64,000 nt of DNA from Bosea sp. F3-2 (GTDB lineage: Bacteria; Pseudomonadota; Alphaproteobacteria; Rhizobiales; Beijerinckiaceae), in the NCBI RefSeq assembly GCF_008253865.1, contig NZ_CP042332.1:316001-380000 (forward strand). The letters are read 5' to 3'. Every line of letters begins with the position of its first letter. Position 1 is the stretch's first letter. The notes below the pieces were generated by a model. It was not told where the DNA came from. It worked only from the letters and a program-made list of their open reading frames with translations, and searched no databases. This document shows positions 36,535 through 44,817 of this stretch, piece by piece. A program made the translations under genes and the position numbers.

Positions 36535-37101
36535 AGGCAGAATTCGCGGGGTCAGTCTTCGGCGCTTAATCACATCGAAGGTTTCCCGCGCCATGGCGGA
36601 GACGCGGGCTTCGGCGAGCCCGCCGCGGACGCGTGAAAGAAGAAGCGCCGCACCTTTCGGATAGATCAGGCCGTATTCGGCCAGCAGACCACGCAGGTGG
36701 TTGATCAAGCTGGTCCGTTGCACCACGAGACGGTCCCTGACGCGGTGCCGCGACTGCAGATCTTGTTGCTCCTCGGTTTTGACTGGCACGAAACGCATCG
36801 TCGGCCGCGATGCCGCATCAAAAATCGCCTCGGCATCCACCGCGTCGTTCTTCGATCCGCGCACGAAGGGCTTGACGAAATGGGGATTGATCAGCCGCAC
36901 CTCGTGTCCGGCAGCCATGAACAGGCGCCCCCAATAATGGGCTGTCGCGCATGCCTCCATGGCGATAACCGCCGGAGCGAGCTTCACAATCAGCGACGGC
37001 AAGCCCTGACGGCCGACGCGCCGCGAGATGATCTCGCCGTCTGCGCTGATCCCATGCACGTGAAATGACTGCTTCGCCAAGTCGATTGCCAGCATCCGCA
37101 T
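36535..37101 (-). pseudogene. IS110-family transposase, N-terminal half
   Basis: The first 175 or so residues of an IS110 transposase (MLAIDLAKQSFHVHGI, VIAMEACATAHYWGRLFMAA, KNDAVDAEAIFDAASRPTMR, NHLRGLLAEYGLIYPKG). Ribosome-binding site GGAGG before the ATG at 37101. Homology stops after RETF near 36575; beyond that the frame carries unrelated residues to a stop at 36535. The last 65 homologous bases are identical to window bases 1-65, where the missing C-terminal half continues. Confidence 0.88.
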
Positions 37102-37333
37102 GTCCCGGCCTCCTGCTCATCAAAAGCCCCTAATCAAGGGCGCGGAGCGGGAGGCGTCCATCCCATAACGCCAAGGCCGAGAGCTTCATGCAAACGCTCA
37201 AGGTCGAGGCCGTCTAGTGCCGAGCGATCGAGCTTTGGTCGACACCGCGCCACTAGCATGCGTAATCGGGCGGACCCGCGAGGGTGCAAGCTCCCATTAG
37301 GATCTCGGCAGATCCAAGAGGGAGGGAGTCGCG

Positions 37334-38361
37334 ATGTTCTACGCTGCGCTGGATGTGTCGCTGCGCTCGGCGGCGATCTGCATCATCGACCATGACGGGA
37401 CGATTTGCTTGGAGCGCTCGGTGCGCTCCGACGTGCCCGATGTCCTTCTTTGCCTCGCGGGATTTGGTCAGCCGATCCATCAGGTCGGGTTTGAGGCCGG
37501 CGCGCTGACACAGCCCATCACCTACGGACTGACGGAGGCTGGCTACGACGTCGTCTGCATGGAAGCGCGTCAGGTCGCGGCTGCGCTTTCGGCCATGCGG
37601 AACAAGACGGACAAGCATGACGCTCGCGGCATCGCCCAGATCCTCAGATCGGGATGGTACAGCCGGGTGCATGTGAAGAGCATCGAGAGCCACCACATGC
37701 GAGCGCTGCTGACGAGCCGCAAGGTGATGCAGCGCAAGTGCATTGACCTCGAGAACGAGATCCGCGGCCTGTTGCGGATCTTCGGCGTGGTGCTGCCTCT
37801 TCGACTCTCCCGAGGGGCTTTCGATGCTGCTGTTCGCGAGACGATCGAGACCGACCCTGCGCTCAGCCATGCGCTCCTGCCGATGCTGGAGGCACGAGCA
37901 ATGCTCTTCGAGACCTTCACCGAGCTCGATCGGCGGGTGAAGCGGGCCGCGCGCGAAGATGCGATCTGCCGACGCTTCATGACCGTGCCAGGCGTTGGTG
38001 AGATCACCGCCCTCAGCTTCAAGGCCGCCGTGGACGATCCCGCCCGCTTCAAGAGCTCTCGGACGGTCGGGGCCCATTTCGGCCTGACGCCTCGACGCTT
38101 CCAGTCTGGCGAGACGGACAACCCAGGCCGGATCTCGCACGCTGGTGACGCCGACGTTCGGGCAACGCTCTACGCGGCCGCAAACGCCATGCTGATGCGC
38201 TCGATCACCTGGTCGAGCCTGAAGGCCTGGGGGGCCGGCTGATGAAGACGAAGGGCCGTCGGCGCGCTATCGTCGCCGTCGCCCGCAAGATTGCGGTCGT
38301 GCTCCATCGCATGTGGGCCGACGGTACCGACTTCCGCCTGGGATCGGAGGCTGCAGCATGA
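37334..38361 (+). pseudogene. IS110/IS1111-type transposase with a late frameshift
   Basis: A near-complete transposase of a different IS110 branch (YAALDVSLRSAAICIIDHDG, KTDKHDARGIAQILRSGWY, MTVPGVGEITALSFKAAVDD, FGLTPRRFQSGETDNPGRIS). In the run TGGGGGG near 38231 one base seems to be missing, giving an early stop at 38240; adding one base continues RLMKTKGRRRAIVAVARKIA to the stop at 38359 and gives exactly 343 codons. GAGGGAGGGAG precedes the ATG. This could be a real mutation or a base-calling error. Confidence 0.87.
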
Positions 38362-38769
38362 CCTGACCACAGCTTTCCAGCGATCCCGGCCGGGATCGTC
38401 CCGCGCGGACGACGGGATGGATGAAGCCGCAAACGTCTGCTGCGCTTCACAGCGCGTCCATTAGCGAGGCTCTCCAGACCCTATCCGATGCATGCGTGCA
38501 GCGGCTTCGCTCAACAGAAGCCACCAGACTGCGAAGAGAAGCGTGACCCGCATGAACGAGACCCCGGCACAGAGGTGCAATCCGAGCTTGACCCAACTGC
38601 CCGATTAGAGAAGCTGACGCTGGGAAGGTCCGGTTTCGGGTAATAAAGTGGGCCGGCCGATGGCCATTGAGCGACCTTGGAAGTACTGCTCTTAGGCGCG
38701 CCTAGCGTGCCGATGGCGTGCGGCCTGGGTGAGTGCGAGGCACTGCTCCCATTGGCGCCAGAATCCAAT
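38362..38769. other. Intergenic stretch without a supported gene
   Basis: About 400 bases after the IS1111-type transposase. The first part should be the element's non-coding end. No recognisable protein or RNA gene is present. Confidence 0.5.
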
Positions 38770-39231
38770 CTATCCGTAGTTGTCGCTGTCGCTAATACCG
38801 ATCTGCAGTTCCAGCGCGAAACAGACGAGTGAGGACGCAAACAGGATTTGCGCCACCGTGAATAGCGCCGCGGCCCCCCATTGATGCTGGATCGAAAGAA
38901 AAGCACCGCTGTACATAAAGACGACGATCAGACTTGTCGCAATGCCCGACAGCAATGCCAATCGGACCGCCTTGTGCAGAAGCCGAGCACGGCGCTTAAG
39001 CCGCGGGAGGTCCGACTTCAGGAAAACCCGTTCGCGTTCTTGCTCCTGGATACCGTTGATGGATCGGATGCGATCCTCGACACGCGCGTAACGCGTGGCG
39101 AGCAGACTGATGAAGCTGGCGACGGCGCTAAGCAGGAAGACCGGCGCCGTGGCGCGCAACATGATGCGCCCGAGCTCGTCGGACGAGACATTGGCCAACA
39201 GCCCCTGCAAAAAATCGAACATACCGTTCAC
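38770..39231 (-). CDS. DUF2721 membrane protein
   Basis: A 153-residue protein with three hydrophobic helices (about residues 25-45, 90-115 and 120-142) and the DUF2721 pattern of a first helix followed by TRYARVEDRIRSINGIQEQE and RLKRRARLLHKAVRLALLSG. The start codon is GTG at 39231, or ATG at 39222. The family has no assigned function. It stands alone among pseudogenes. Confidence 0.72.
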   Translation of the reverse strand: MNGMFDFLQGLLANVSSDELGRIMLRATAPVFLLSAVASFISLLATRYARVEDRIRSINGIQEQERERVFLKSDLPRLKRRARLLHKAVRLALLSGIATSLIVVFMYSGAFLSIQHQWGAAALFTVAQILFASSLVCFALELQIGISDSDNYG

Positions 39232-39446
39232 AGCTACTCTTCGAAAGGATGCTTGCTACTGCGAACCAATTTGTCGAACTCATCTACGAGTCCGCAATGG
39301 CTCACGAGGGAGCAAATAGCGGTGCTCGATTCTTGCCATTTCGCGCCAAAATTTGTGGCAGTGAACTACAAGCCCCTTTCCCGGCGCCGCGCGAAGCAAC
39401 TCCAAGGGCGACACTCACAGGGATCTTTGATTGAGAGACCGCCTGA

Positions 39447-39820
39447 TCAACAGCTCTCACCATCTCGTGCCAATTGTTGAGTGGCGGCGCTCTTTGCGGA
39501 GCGGCCGCCTCCAGCGCCGCCACGCTTGCCAGGCATCTCCGCGATCCGCTGTTCTCGATAGATAGCCGGCTGGATTTTCATCAAACGCATGAAGATGCGA
39601 CTGAAGCTGCTGGGCCCCGAGTAGCCAAGGCTATGAGCGATCTGCGCCATGCTTAACTTGGACGCGGTGAGCAAATGACAAGCCGCGCAGAGCCGGACTT
39701 CCGCCACCAGGTCCTGTAGCTCGTCCCGGTCGCCGTCAACTGGCGTTGGAGCGATCGAGGGCTGATGCCGAGCCGCTGAGCGGCGTTCTTGAGCGATGGG
39801 TCACCACTCTGCAGCCCGAC
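39447..39820 (-). pseudogene. AraC-family regulator, C-terminal HTH remnant, frameshifted
   Basis: Only the double-HTH DNA-binding region is left: SGDPSLKNAAQRLGISPRSL and QRQLTATGTSY in one frame, then LVAEVRLCAACHLLTASKLS and MAQIAHSLGYSGPSSFSRIF in another. Adding one base near 39719 joins the two. The effector domain is missing, cut where the small secreted-protein gene ends at 39822. Confidence 0.8.
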
Positions 39821-39821
39821 G

Positions 39822-40043
39822 TCAGCGACACACGCGCCTGCCGTTGACGATCGCGCAGCCGCGTCGCGCGGGCGCGACAACCACGGCACGCGGAGCGATC
39901 GGGCGACGCACCGCGACCGCACCGTTCGGTCCTGCGCAACCAGCCCGGACGACCCCGCGTGCGCAAACGACGGCGCTGGCCTCCGTCGGAGCGAGGGCAG
40001 CCGCCAAGGCCAAGGCTCCGAAGCCGAAGATTGCATATTTCAT
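39822..40043 (-). CDS. Small secreted cysteine-containing protein
   Basis: A 73-residue protein with a clear signal peptide (MKYAIFGFGALALAAALAPT, cleavage near ASA) and a short mature part with four cysteines and Arg/Val-rich repeats (CARGVVRAGCAGPNGAVAVR, RGCAIVNGRRVCR). Similar small exported proteins are common in Rhizobiales and have no known function. GGGGCGAC precedes the ATG only weakly. Confidence 0.6.
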   Translation of the reverse strand: MKYAIFGFGALALAAALAPTEASAVVCARGVVRAGCAGPNGAVAVRRPIAPRAVVVAPARRGCAIVNGRRVCR

Positions 40044-40115
40044 GTCGTCGCCCCTTTGCGGAACTGAAGGAAGAGATGGATCTCGGACGACCTGCACGCA
40101 GCCCGTCCGAGAGGA

Positions 40116-41325
40116 TCAGAACTTGTAGAGCAACCGCCCGACAACCTGATTGGTGCTCAATTGCTGCTTGAAGCCGACAATCCCGAGCCCGCCGACGCCA
40201 ACCGGGTAGGTGTAGGTGTCCTCCTCGAATTGGGAGTAGCGATATTCCAGGCCAGCGATCCAGTTGTTCGTGATCGCATATTCGGCGCCGGCGCCGAGCG
40301 TCCAGCCAACGCGGGTGCTGTCGCCTGCGCCATAGGAATAACCCGTGCCCGTCACCGTCGACTTGGCCGCGGCCAATGCGAGGCCGCCGGTTGCGTAGAT
40401 CATGAACCGGTCAAAGGCATAACCGACACGCAGCCTGGCCGAGCCGACCCAATTGGTATGGGCGGTCATGAAGTCGCCGGTCAGCGCGGTGAAGCGCTGC
40501 TTTCCGGTGATGAGGGCTGCGCCGTCGATCTCGCCACCGAGGACAAGCTGGCCGATCTGGTAGTTGTAGCCCGCCAGCAGACCGACCGTAGCGCCGTCCC
40601 TGTTCAGGCTCGGCAATGAAGCAACGGCAGCCTGACCAGCGATCGCGGCGCCCGGCGTCAGTTCGGTTCTGGTCTGCGCCCAGCCGGCTTGGGCACCGAC
40701 ATAGAAACCGGTCCATGTGAAGGCAGGCGGCATGGGAATGGCAGGTGCGATCCGCCGCGACGGTAGATCGGCAGCCTGCGCGGCGATCGAGAACATTGCG
40801 AAAGCAAGCCCGGCAGCAAGCTCGACGACGTCGATTGCAAAGGTGTCCTCGGCACCAATCGACTTGCGCGGCCGATCGGGCTGAACGGGGCGCTCGTCGA
40901 TGCCGCGAGAAATTCGATAATACCAGGATCCTGATTTCCCGAAGTGCTCCTGCAGGAAGTGGAGGGGCCTCGCTCTGAGGTCGGCTCCGGTGAGAATCCC
41001 GAGCCTTTCCAATTTTGCCGCGGTCGCCGGACCTACACTGTGGAATCTCTTCACCGGCAGCGCTTCGACGAAGGCCGGCCCCATCCTCGGCGTGATGACG
41101 GCTTGGCCATTCGGCTTGTTGAGGTCGCTCGCCATCTTCGCCAGGAACTTGCAATAGGAAATGCCGGCGGACGCGTTGAGCCCGGTCACCTCCTTGATCC
41201 GCGCCCGGATGATGGTGGCAATTTCGGTCGCTACCGGGATGCCAAGCTTATTCTCGGTCACGTCGAGATAGGCTTCATCCAGCGAGAGCGGCTCGATCAA
41301 GTCGGTGTGCTCGGCGAAGATCTCG
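40116..41325 (-). pseudogene. In-frame chimera of DNA polymerase IV (DinB) and an outer-membrane beta-barrel protein
   Basis: From about 41325 to 40836 the frame encodes the middle of a Y-family polymerase (EIFAEHTDLIEPLSLDEAYL with catalytic acidic residues, ASAGISYCKFLAKMASDLNK, RFHSVGPATAAKLERLGI), lacking the first 95 or so residues and the C-terminal little-finger domain. It then passes in frame into an outer-membrane protein (QAADLPSRRIAPAIPMPPAF, FTWTGFYVGAQAGWAQ, ending VVGRLLYKF with the terminal Phe) that lacks the first residues of its signal peptide. The continuous frame runs back to 41411, but its first 30 or so residues match neither protein. Confidence 0.85.
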
Positions 41326-41327
41326 CA

Positions 41328-42154
41328 CGTTCCGACAGCTCGAGGGCTTCGGAAGCTATGGCTTCCCGGAAAGCCATGCCGCTTCGTTCGCACTGATCGC
41401 CTATGCCTCATCGTGGATGAAATGCTGGCATCCGGATGTGTTCTGCAGCGCGCTGCTCAATGCCCAACCGATCGGCTTCTATGCCCCGGCGCAGATTGTT
41501 CGCGACGCCCAACAGCATGGTGTCGAAGTCCGGCCCGTTTGCATCAATGAAAGCCGCTGGGATTGCACCCTCGAACCGCGCGGGGTCGATGACGGCCGCC
41601 TGGCAGTCAGGTTGGGGCTTCGCATGGTCAAAGGGCTGGGAAACGCGGAGGCAGCGCGCCTTATCTCGTGCCGGTCCAATCAGCCCTATGTGTCGGTCGA
41701 TGACGTCTGGCGGAGAGCAGCGATCCCGTCCGCTGCGCTCGTCGAGCTCGCGGAGGCGGACGCGTTCGTGCGGCAGCGGCCAGGCTCAGCCAAAGGCGTG
41801 ATGTTCATGACGATCGAGGACGAAACCGGCGTCGCCAATCTCGTGATCTGGCAGGGTGTCTTCGAGAAGAATCGCCGTGTCGTTCTCGGCGCTGGCCTGA
41901 TCGGCGTGAGGGGAAAGGTGCAGCGCGAAGGGGAGGCAATCCATATCGTCGCCCAGCATCTGACCGATCTATCGGCCGAACTCGCCAGCGTCGGATCACG
42001 CGATGCAAGCTTTCCACTTCCGCACGGCCGCGGTGACGCGTTCCACCATGGGTCGCCGACGGCAGATCCACGAGACATGCCAAAGGCAAGGAACCTAGTC
42101 GATCCCTATGGGCATATCGACGAGATCAGGGTCAGGACGCGCGATTTCAGGTAG
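41328..42154 (+). pseudogene. Error-prone DNA polymerase DnaE2, C-terminal part with internal deletion
   Basis: Starting near 41328 without a start codon: FRQLEGFGSYGFPESHAASF, ALIAYASSWMKCWHPDVFCS, ALLNAQPIGFYAPAQIVRDA, the helix-hairpin-helix LGLRMVKGLGNAEAARLI, then a jump to RQRPGSAKGVMFMTIEDETG (OB-fold) and the typical C-terminus LVDPYGHIDEIRVRTRDFR. A segment between AEADAF and RQRPGS is missing. The N-terminal polymerase part is absent; dinB sequence on the other strand abuts it directly. Confidence 0.85.
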
Positions 42155-42209
42155 GATGTTGATAATTGCACGCTCGCCCAGGCCCCTGACTAAACCCAGG
42201 AAGATCGCT

Positions 42210-42356
42210 ATGGAAATTGCCGATGCTCACGCCTTCGAGCGAGCTTGGGATAGGGTTCAGGATCTCACGGGCGCGATCGAGGATAGCCCTGAAGTAAAGG
42301 AGCTGGTCGAGCTCATCAACGCCATGGAAGAGTACGAGCGGGAACACACGTTCTGA
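42210..42356 (+). CDS. Small hypothetical protein
   Basis: A 48-residue acidic helical peptide (MEIADAHAFERAWDRVQDLT, ending MEEYEREHTF). AGGAAG upstream of the ATG at 42210 is a fair ribosome-binding site. It is shorter than usual gene cut-offs, and no family was recognised. It sits 56 bases after dnaE2. Confidence 0.5.
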   Translation: MEIADAHAFERAWDRVQDLTGAIEDSPEVKELVELINAMEEYEREHTF

Positions 42357-42403
42357 GCGATTGCCGAATAGGCGACCTATGCCGGGCTAAGCGCTATGCC
42401 GTT

Positions 42404-42907
42404 TCAGAGCGACGACGGCGGATGAAGACGCGTGTCGAGCGCGAACGGTTCCTGAGCTTTGAGCGAGTAACCTGGCGCGCCGGCCGTGAAGAGCAGATTC
42501 CAGCTATGGGTCGAAACTACGCTCGGAACGACGACAAAAGCGTGCTCGCGTAGCAGACCATCGCCGAAAGCCTGTTGGCCAGCACTCGGAATCCCGGGCC
42601 GAAGCCAATTCGGATTTGGTATCCGATCCGGCGTAACGACATGAACGCCAGCGATGTCTGATATGGTGGCCGCGGTCATGATATGTGGAACTGTGTCGAG
42701 GACGCGAAAGCCCTTGTGGACGGCAACTTCGAGAATTGCCGTCGCAGGATCGAGCGCGCAATAGATCACCCGCACACCTGCGCTGTTCCAGCGCCCGCCG
42801 ACTCGGTAGGCTCCCTCTCCGCTATCCCATGTTGATGCGTAAATGGCCTGATCGAGGCGCCAAGCCACCAGCTCGGCGCCTCCAAGTACGCTCGGCAATG
42901 GCGTCAC
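42404..42907 (-). CDS. RES-domain toxin
   Basis: A 167-residue RES-family protein (AWRLDQAIYASTWDSGEGAY, RVGGRWNSAGVRVIYCALDP, ATAILEVAVHKG), with the Arg, Glu and Ser positions for which the domain is named. RES toxins degrade NAD+ in the cytoplasm. It starts with GTG at 42907, overlapping the antitoxin stop as GTGA, which ties its translation to the antitoxin. Confidence 0.9.
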   Translation of the reverse strand: MTPLPSVLGGAELVAWRLDQAIYASTWDSGEGAYRVGGRWNSAGVRVIYCALDPATAILEVAVHKGFRVLDTVPHIMTAATISDIAGVHVVTPDRIPNPNWLRPGIPSAGQQAFGDGLLREHAFVVVPSVVSTHSWNLLFTAGAPGYSLKAQEPFALDTRLHPPSSL

Positions 42908-43386
42908 GCATACACACCATAGTCGAGGCGGGTCAGATACTCCTCCACCAACTCGACGCCGGCCGGCGTCGCCAGAAGGTCGATCGGGCAACGCTGGTCA
43001 AGGCCGATCGCTGGACGCTCCAGCCACTGCTCCGCTTCCGCCTGAGACCCGAACACATCCGTCGCCTTGGATAGAATTTCAGCAAACTTCCAAGCCCGTC
43101 CGCTCTGCTCTTGGCTCAGTGGTTTCGCCGGCGCATCCTTCCGTCGCTGGTAGGTTCGCAGACTCATGCCGAAAGCCTTCTCCAGCGAATCCGCCTTGTG
43201 AATGTAGGTGAGCTGCCCGACCAAATGATCCAGCGCCGAAGGCGGTAAGCCTCGCAAGAGCATCTCATGCGCATCGAGGGAGCTGGTGACGCGCCACGCT
43301 AGGAGCTTGGCGCCGCCCAGGAGCTCCGTCACCCTATGTAGAGTTCCACCGGTTTCCGGTGGCATCTTTTCGGCCGCAACCGCCAT
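42904..43386 (-). CDS. Xre/MbcA/ParS-type antitoxin
   Basis: A 160-residue antitoxin: an N-terminal Xre-like DNA-binding region (LTYIHKADSLEKAFGMSLRTYQRRK) and the C-terminal MbcA/ParS/Xre toxin-binding domain (GSQAEAEQWLERPAIGLDQR, CPIDLLATPAGVELVEEYLTRLDYGVYA). GAGG six bases before the ATG at 43386 is preferred over the earlier in-frame ATG. It lies upstream of the RES toxin, the standard order, and is expected to repress the operon through the nearby palindrome. Confidence 0.9.
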   Translation of the reverse strand: MAVAAEKMPPETGGTLHRVTELLGGAKLLAWRVTSSLDAHEMLLRGLPPSALDHLVGQLTYIHKADSLEKAFGMSLRTYQRRKDAPAKPLSQEQSGRAWKFAEILSKATDVFGSQAEAEQWLERPAIGLDQRCPIDLLATPAGVELVEEYLTRLDYGVYA

Positions 43387-43401
43387 AGCCCACCTCATCT
43401 A

Positions 43402-43433
43402 GTCAACTGTCACAATTTAATATGACAGTTGAC
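43402..43433 (-). promoter_or_regulatory. Palindromic operator of the RES/Xre module
   Basis: Perfect 11-bp arms (GTCAACTGTCA and TGACAGTTGAC) flank a 10-base AT-rich spacer that contains TATTAAATT on the minus strand, a plausible -10 box. It ends 16 bases before the antitoxin start codon. Binding by the Xre antitoxin here would block transcription. Confidence 0.8.
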
Positions 43434-43443
43434 GCGACAGGAT

Positions 43444-43620
43444 TCAAGGACGCGCTTGATCTGCGATCTGAGCAAAAACCTCGCGATAGGTCAGATCGTT
43501 GTAGAGCGGAATCTCCATGAGCTCCCGTTCGCCGGCGACAAGCGTCAACTGCATCTCTTCGCCCTGCCACAGCGCGCCGAGCAAATGCCGGAGCCCTGCG
43601 GCATCGACCGGAGCGCTCGT
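43444..43620 (-). pseudogene. Unrecognised C-terminal coding fragment
   Basis: A 58-residue frame without a start codon ends at 43444 (VDAAGLRHLLGALWQGEEMQ, then LVAGERELMEIPLYNDLTYR and EVFAQIADQARP). Its protein-like composition suggests the tail of a real gene, cut at its 5' side near 43620. I do not recognise the family. Confidence 0.45.
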
Positions 43621-43693
43621 TGTTCAGCGGAAGTGGTCAGGCGCATAGACGGAACGGGCAGGAGCGGGGGGCGACGGCTTTGAGCGGCTCGGC

Positions 43694-44590
43694 TCAGCCC
43701 GGCCTGCTGCGGAAGGGAGGCGGGGGCCTCAGAACCGTGCTGAAGGCCTCGACCAGCCTTCCGGTTGGGCGCCCGCGCTGCCGGAACAGAAAGATCGGCA
43801 CGTAGATCGCCGGGCGGAAGCTGCGGAAGACCAGGGCCGCCCCGTCCTGCATGCGCGCCGCTTCGCTGTCGACGATGCCGACCCCGCAGCCCGCCGCGAC
43901 AAGGGCGCAGATGGTAAGGCCGAGGCTGGCATCGATCACGGTGCGCGGATGCTGGCCCGCGCCTTCGAGGGCCTGGGTCAGCTTGCGGCGGAACTCGTCC
44001 TCAGGGCCGAGAGCGACGATCGTCTCGCCATCGAGATCGGAGGCCTCGACGTAGAGCTTGCGGGCGAGACGATGACCTGCCGGCAGGGCGATGACGCCCT
44101 CGAGGTCGAACAGCTTGCGGCGCGAGAGATTATATTCCTCGCTGCGCAGCTGGGCGATGCCGAGATCGATCTCGCCACTGCCGACTAGTCGCGCCGCATC
44201 GACGGAGTTGCTGGATTGCAGGGAGATCGTGGCGTCCGGATAGGCTTCCGAGAAGCGCGCGACAACCGTCGGCAGCCAGGCGATTCCAAGCGCCGGAATC
44301 GTGCTGATGACGATACGCCCCTGCCTGCGGTGCCCAAGGCTGGCGGCGAAGCGCGCCAGATTCTGCATACCGAAATAGGTCCGCTCCACCTCGGTGTAGA
44401 GCAGCCGGGCCTCTTCCGTCGCGGCGATGCCCTTGGTCGTGCGGTCGAAAAGGCGCAGGCCGAGCTCCGCCTCCAGCAGCTTGAGTGCCTTGCTGACGGC
44501 GGGCTGGGAGATGTGGAGGATGTGGGCCGCCTCGGTGATTGAGCCGGAATCCATGATCGCCTTGAAGATCTCGACCTGACGGTAATGCAT
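43694..44590 (-). CDS. LysR-family transcriptional regulator
   Basis: A 298-residue LysR protein (MHYRQVEIFKAIMDSGSITE; HTH HILHISQPAVSKALKLLEAE; effector domain GRIVISTIPALGIAWLPTVV, GCGVGIVDSEAARM), similar in layout to NocR/OccR-type regulators of opine and amino-acid uptake. It is divergent from the dipeptide-type ABC operon with 227 bases of partly AT-rich DNA between, so it is the likely activator of that operon. Confidence 0.9.
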   Translation of the reverse strand: MHYRQVEIFKAIMDSGSITEAAHILHISQPAVSKALKLLEAELGLRLFDRTTKGIAATEEARLLYTEVERTYFGMQNLARFAASLGHRRQGRIVISTIPALGIAWLPTVVARFSEAYPDATISLQSSNSVDAARLVGSGEIDLGIAQLRSEEYNLSRRKLFDLEGVIALPAGHRLARKLYVEASDLDGETIVALGPEDEFRRKLTQALEGAGQHPRTVIDASLGLTICALVAAGCGVGIVDSEAARMQDGAALVFRSFRPAIYVPIFLFRQRGRPTGRLVEAFSTVLRPPPPFRSRPG

Positions 44591-44817
44591 GGGTGACCAT
44601 AACTTCAATTTATGTAGATCGTAAATTTATGAATTTGAGGCAGATCAAATGCTGTGATTTGCTGGCTTGCGTCGCCACCACCCGCATCTCGACGGGCTGA
44701 GCAGAACGGCGGCCAAGAAACCAAAGACTGACTTCGCCTCGTGAAAGCGGTGGACGCTGTCGCGTTCGCTCGCGCTCGCGCGATCGACGAAATTGCCAGC
44801 TTGGGGAACAGCAGAAC

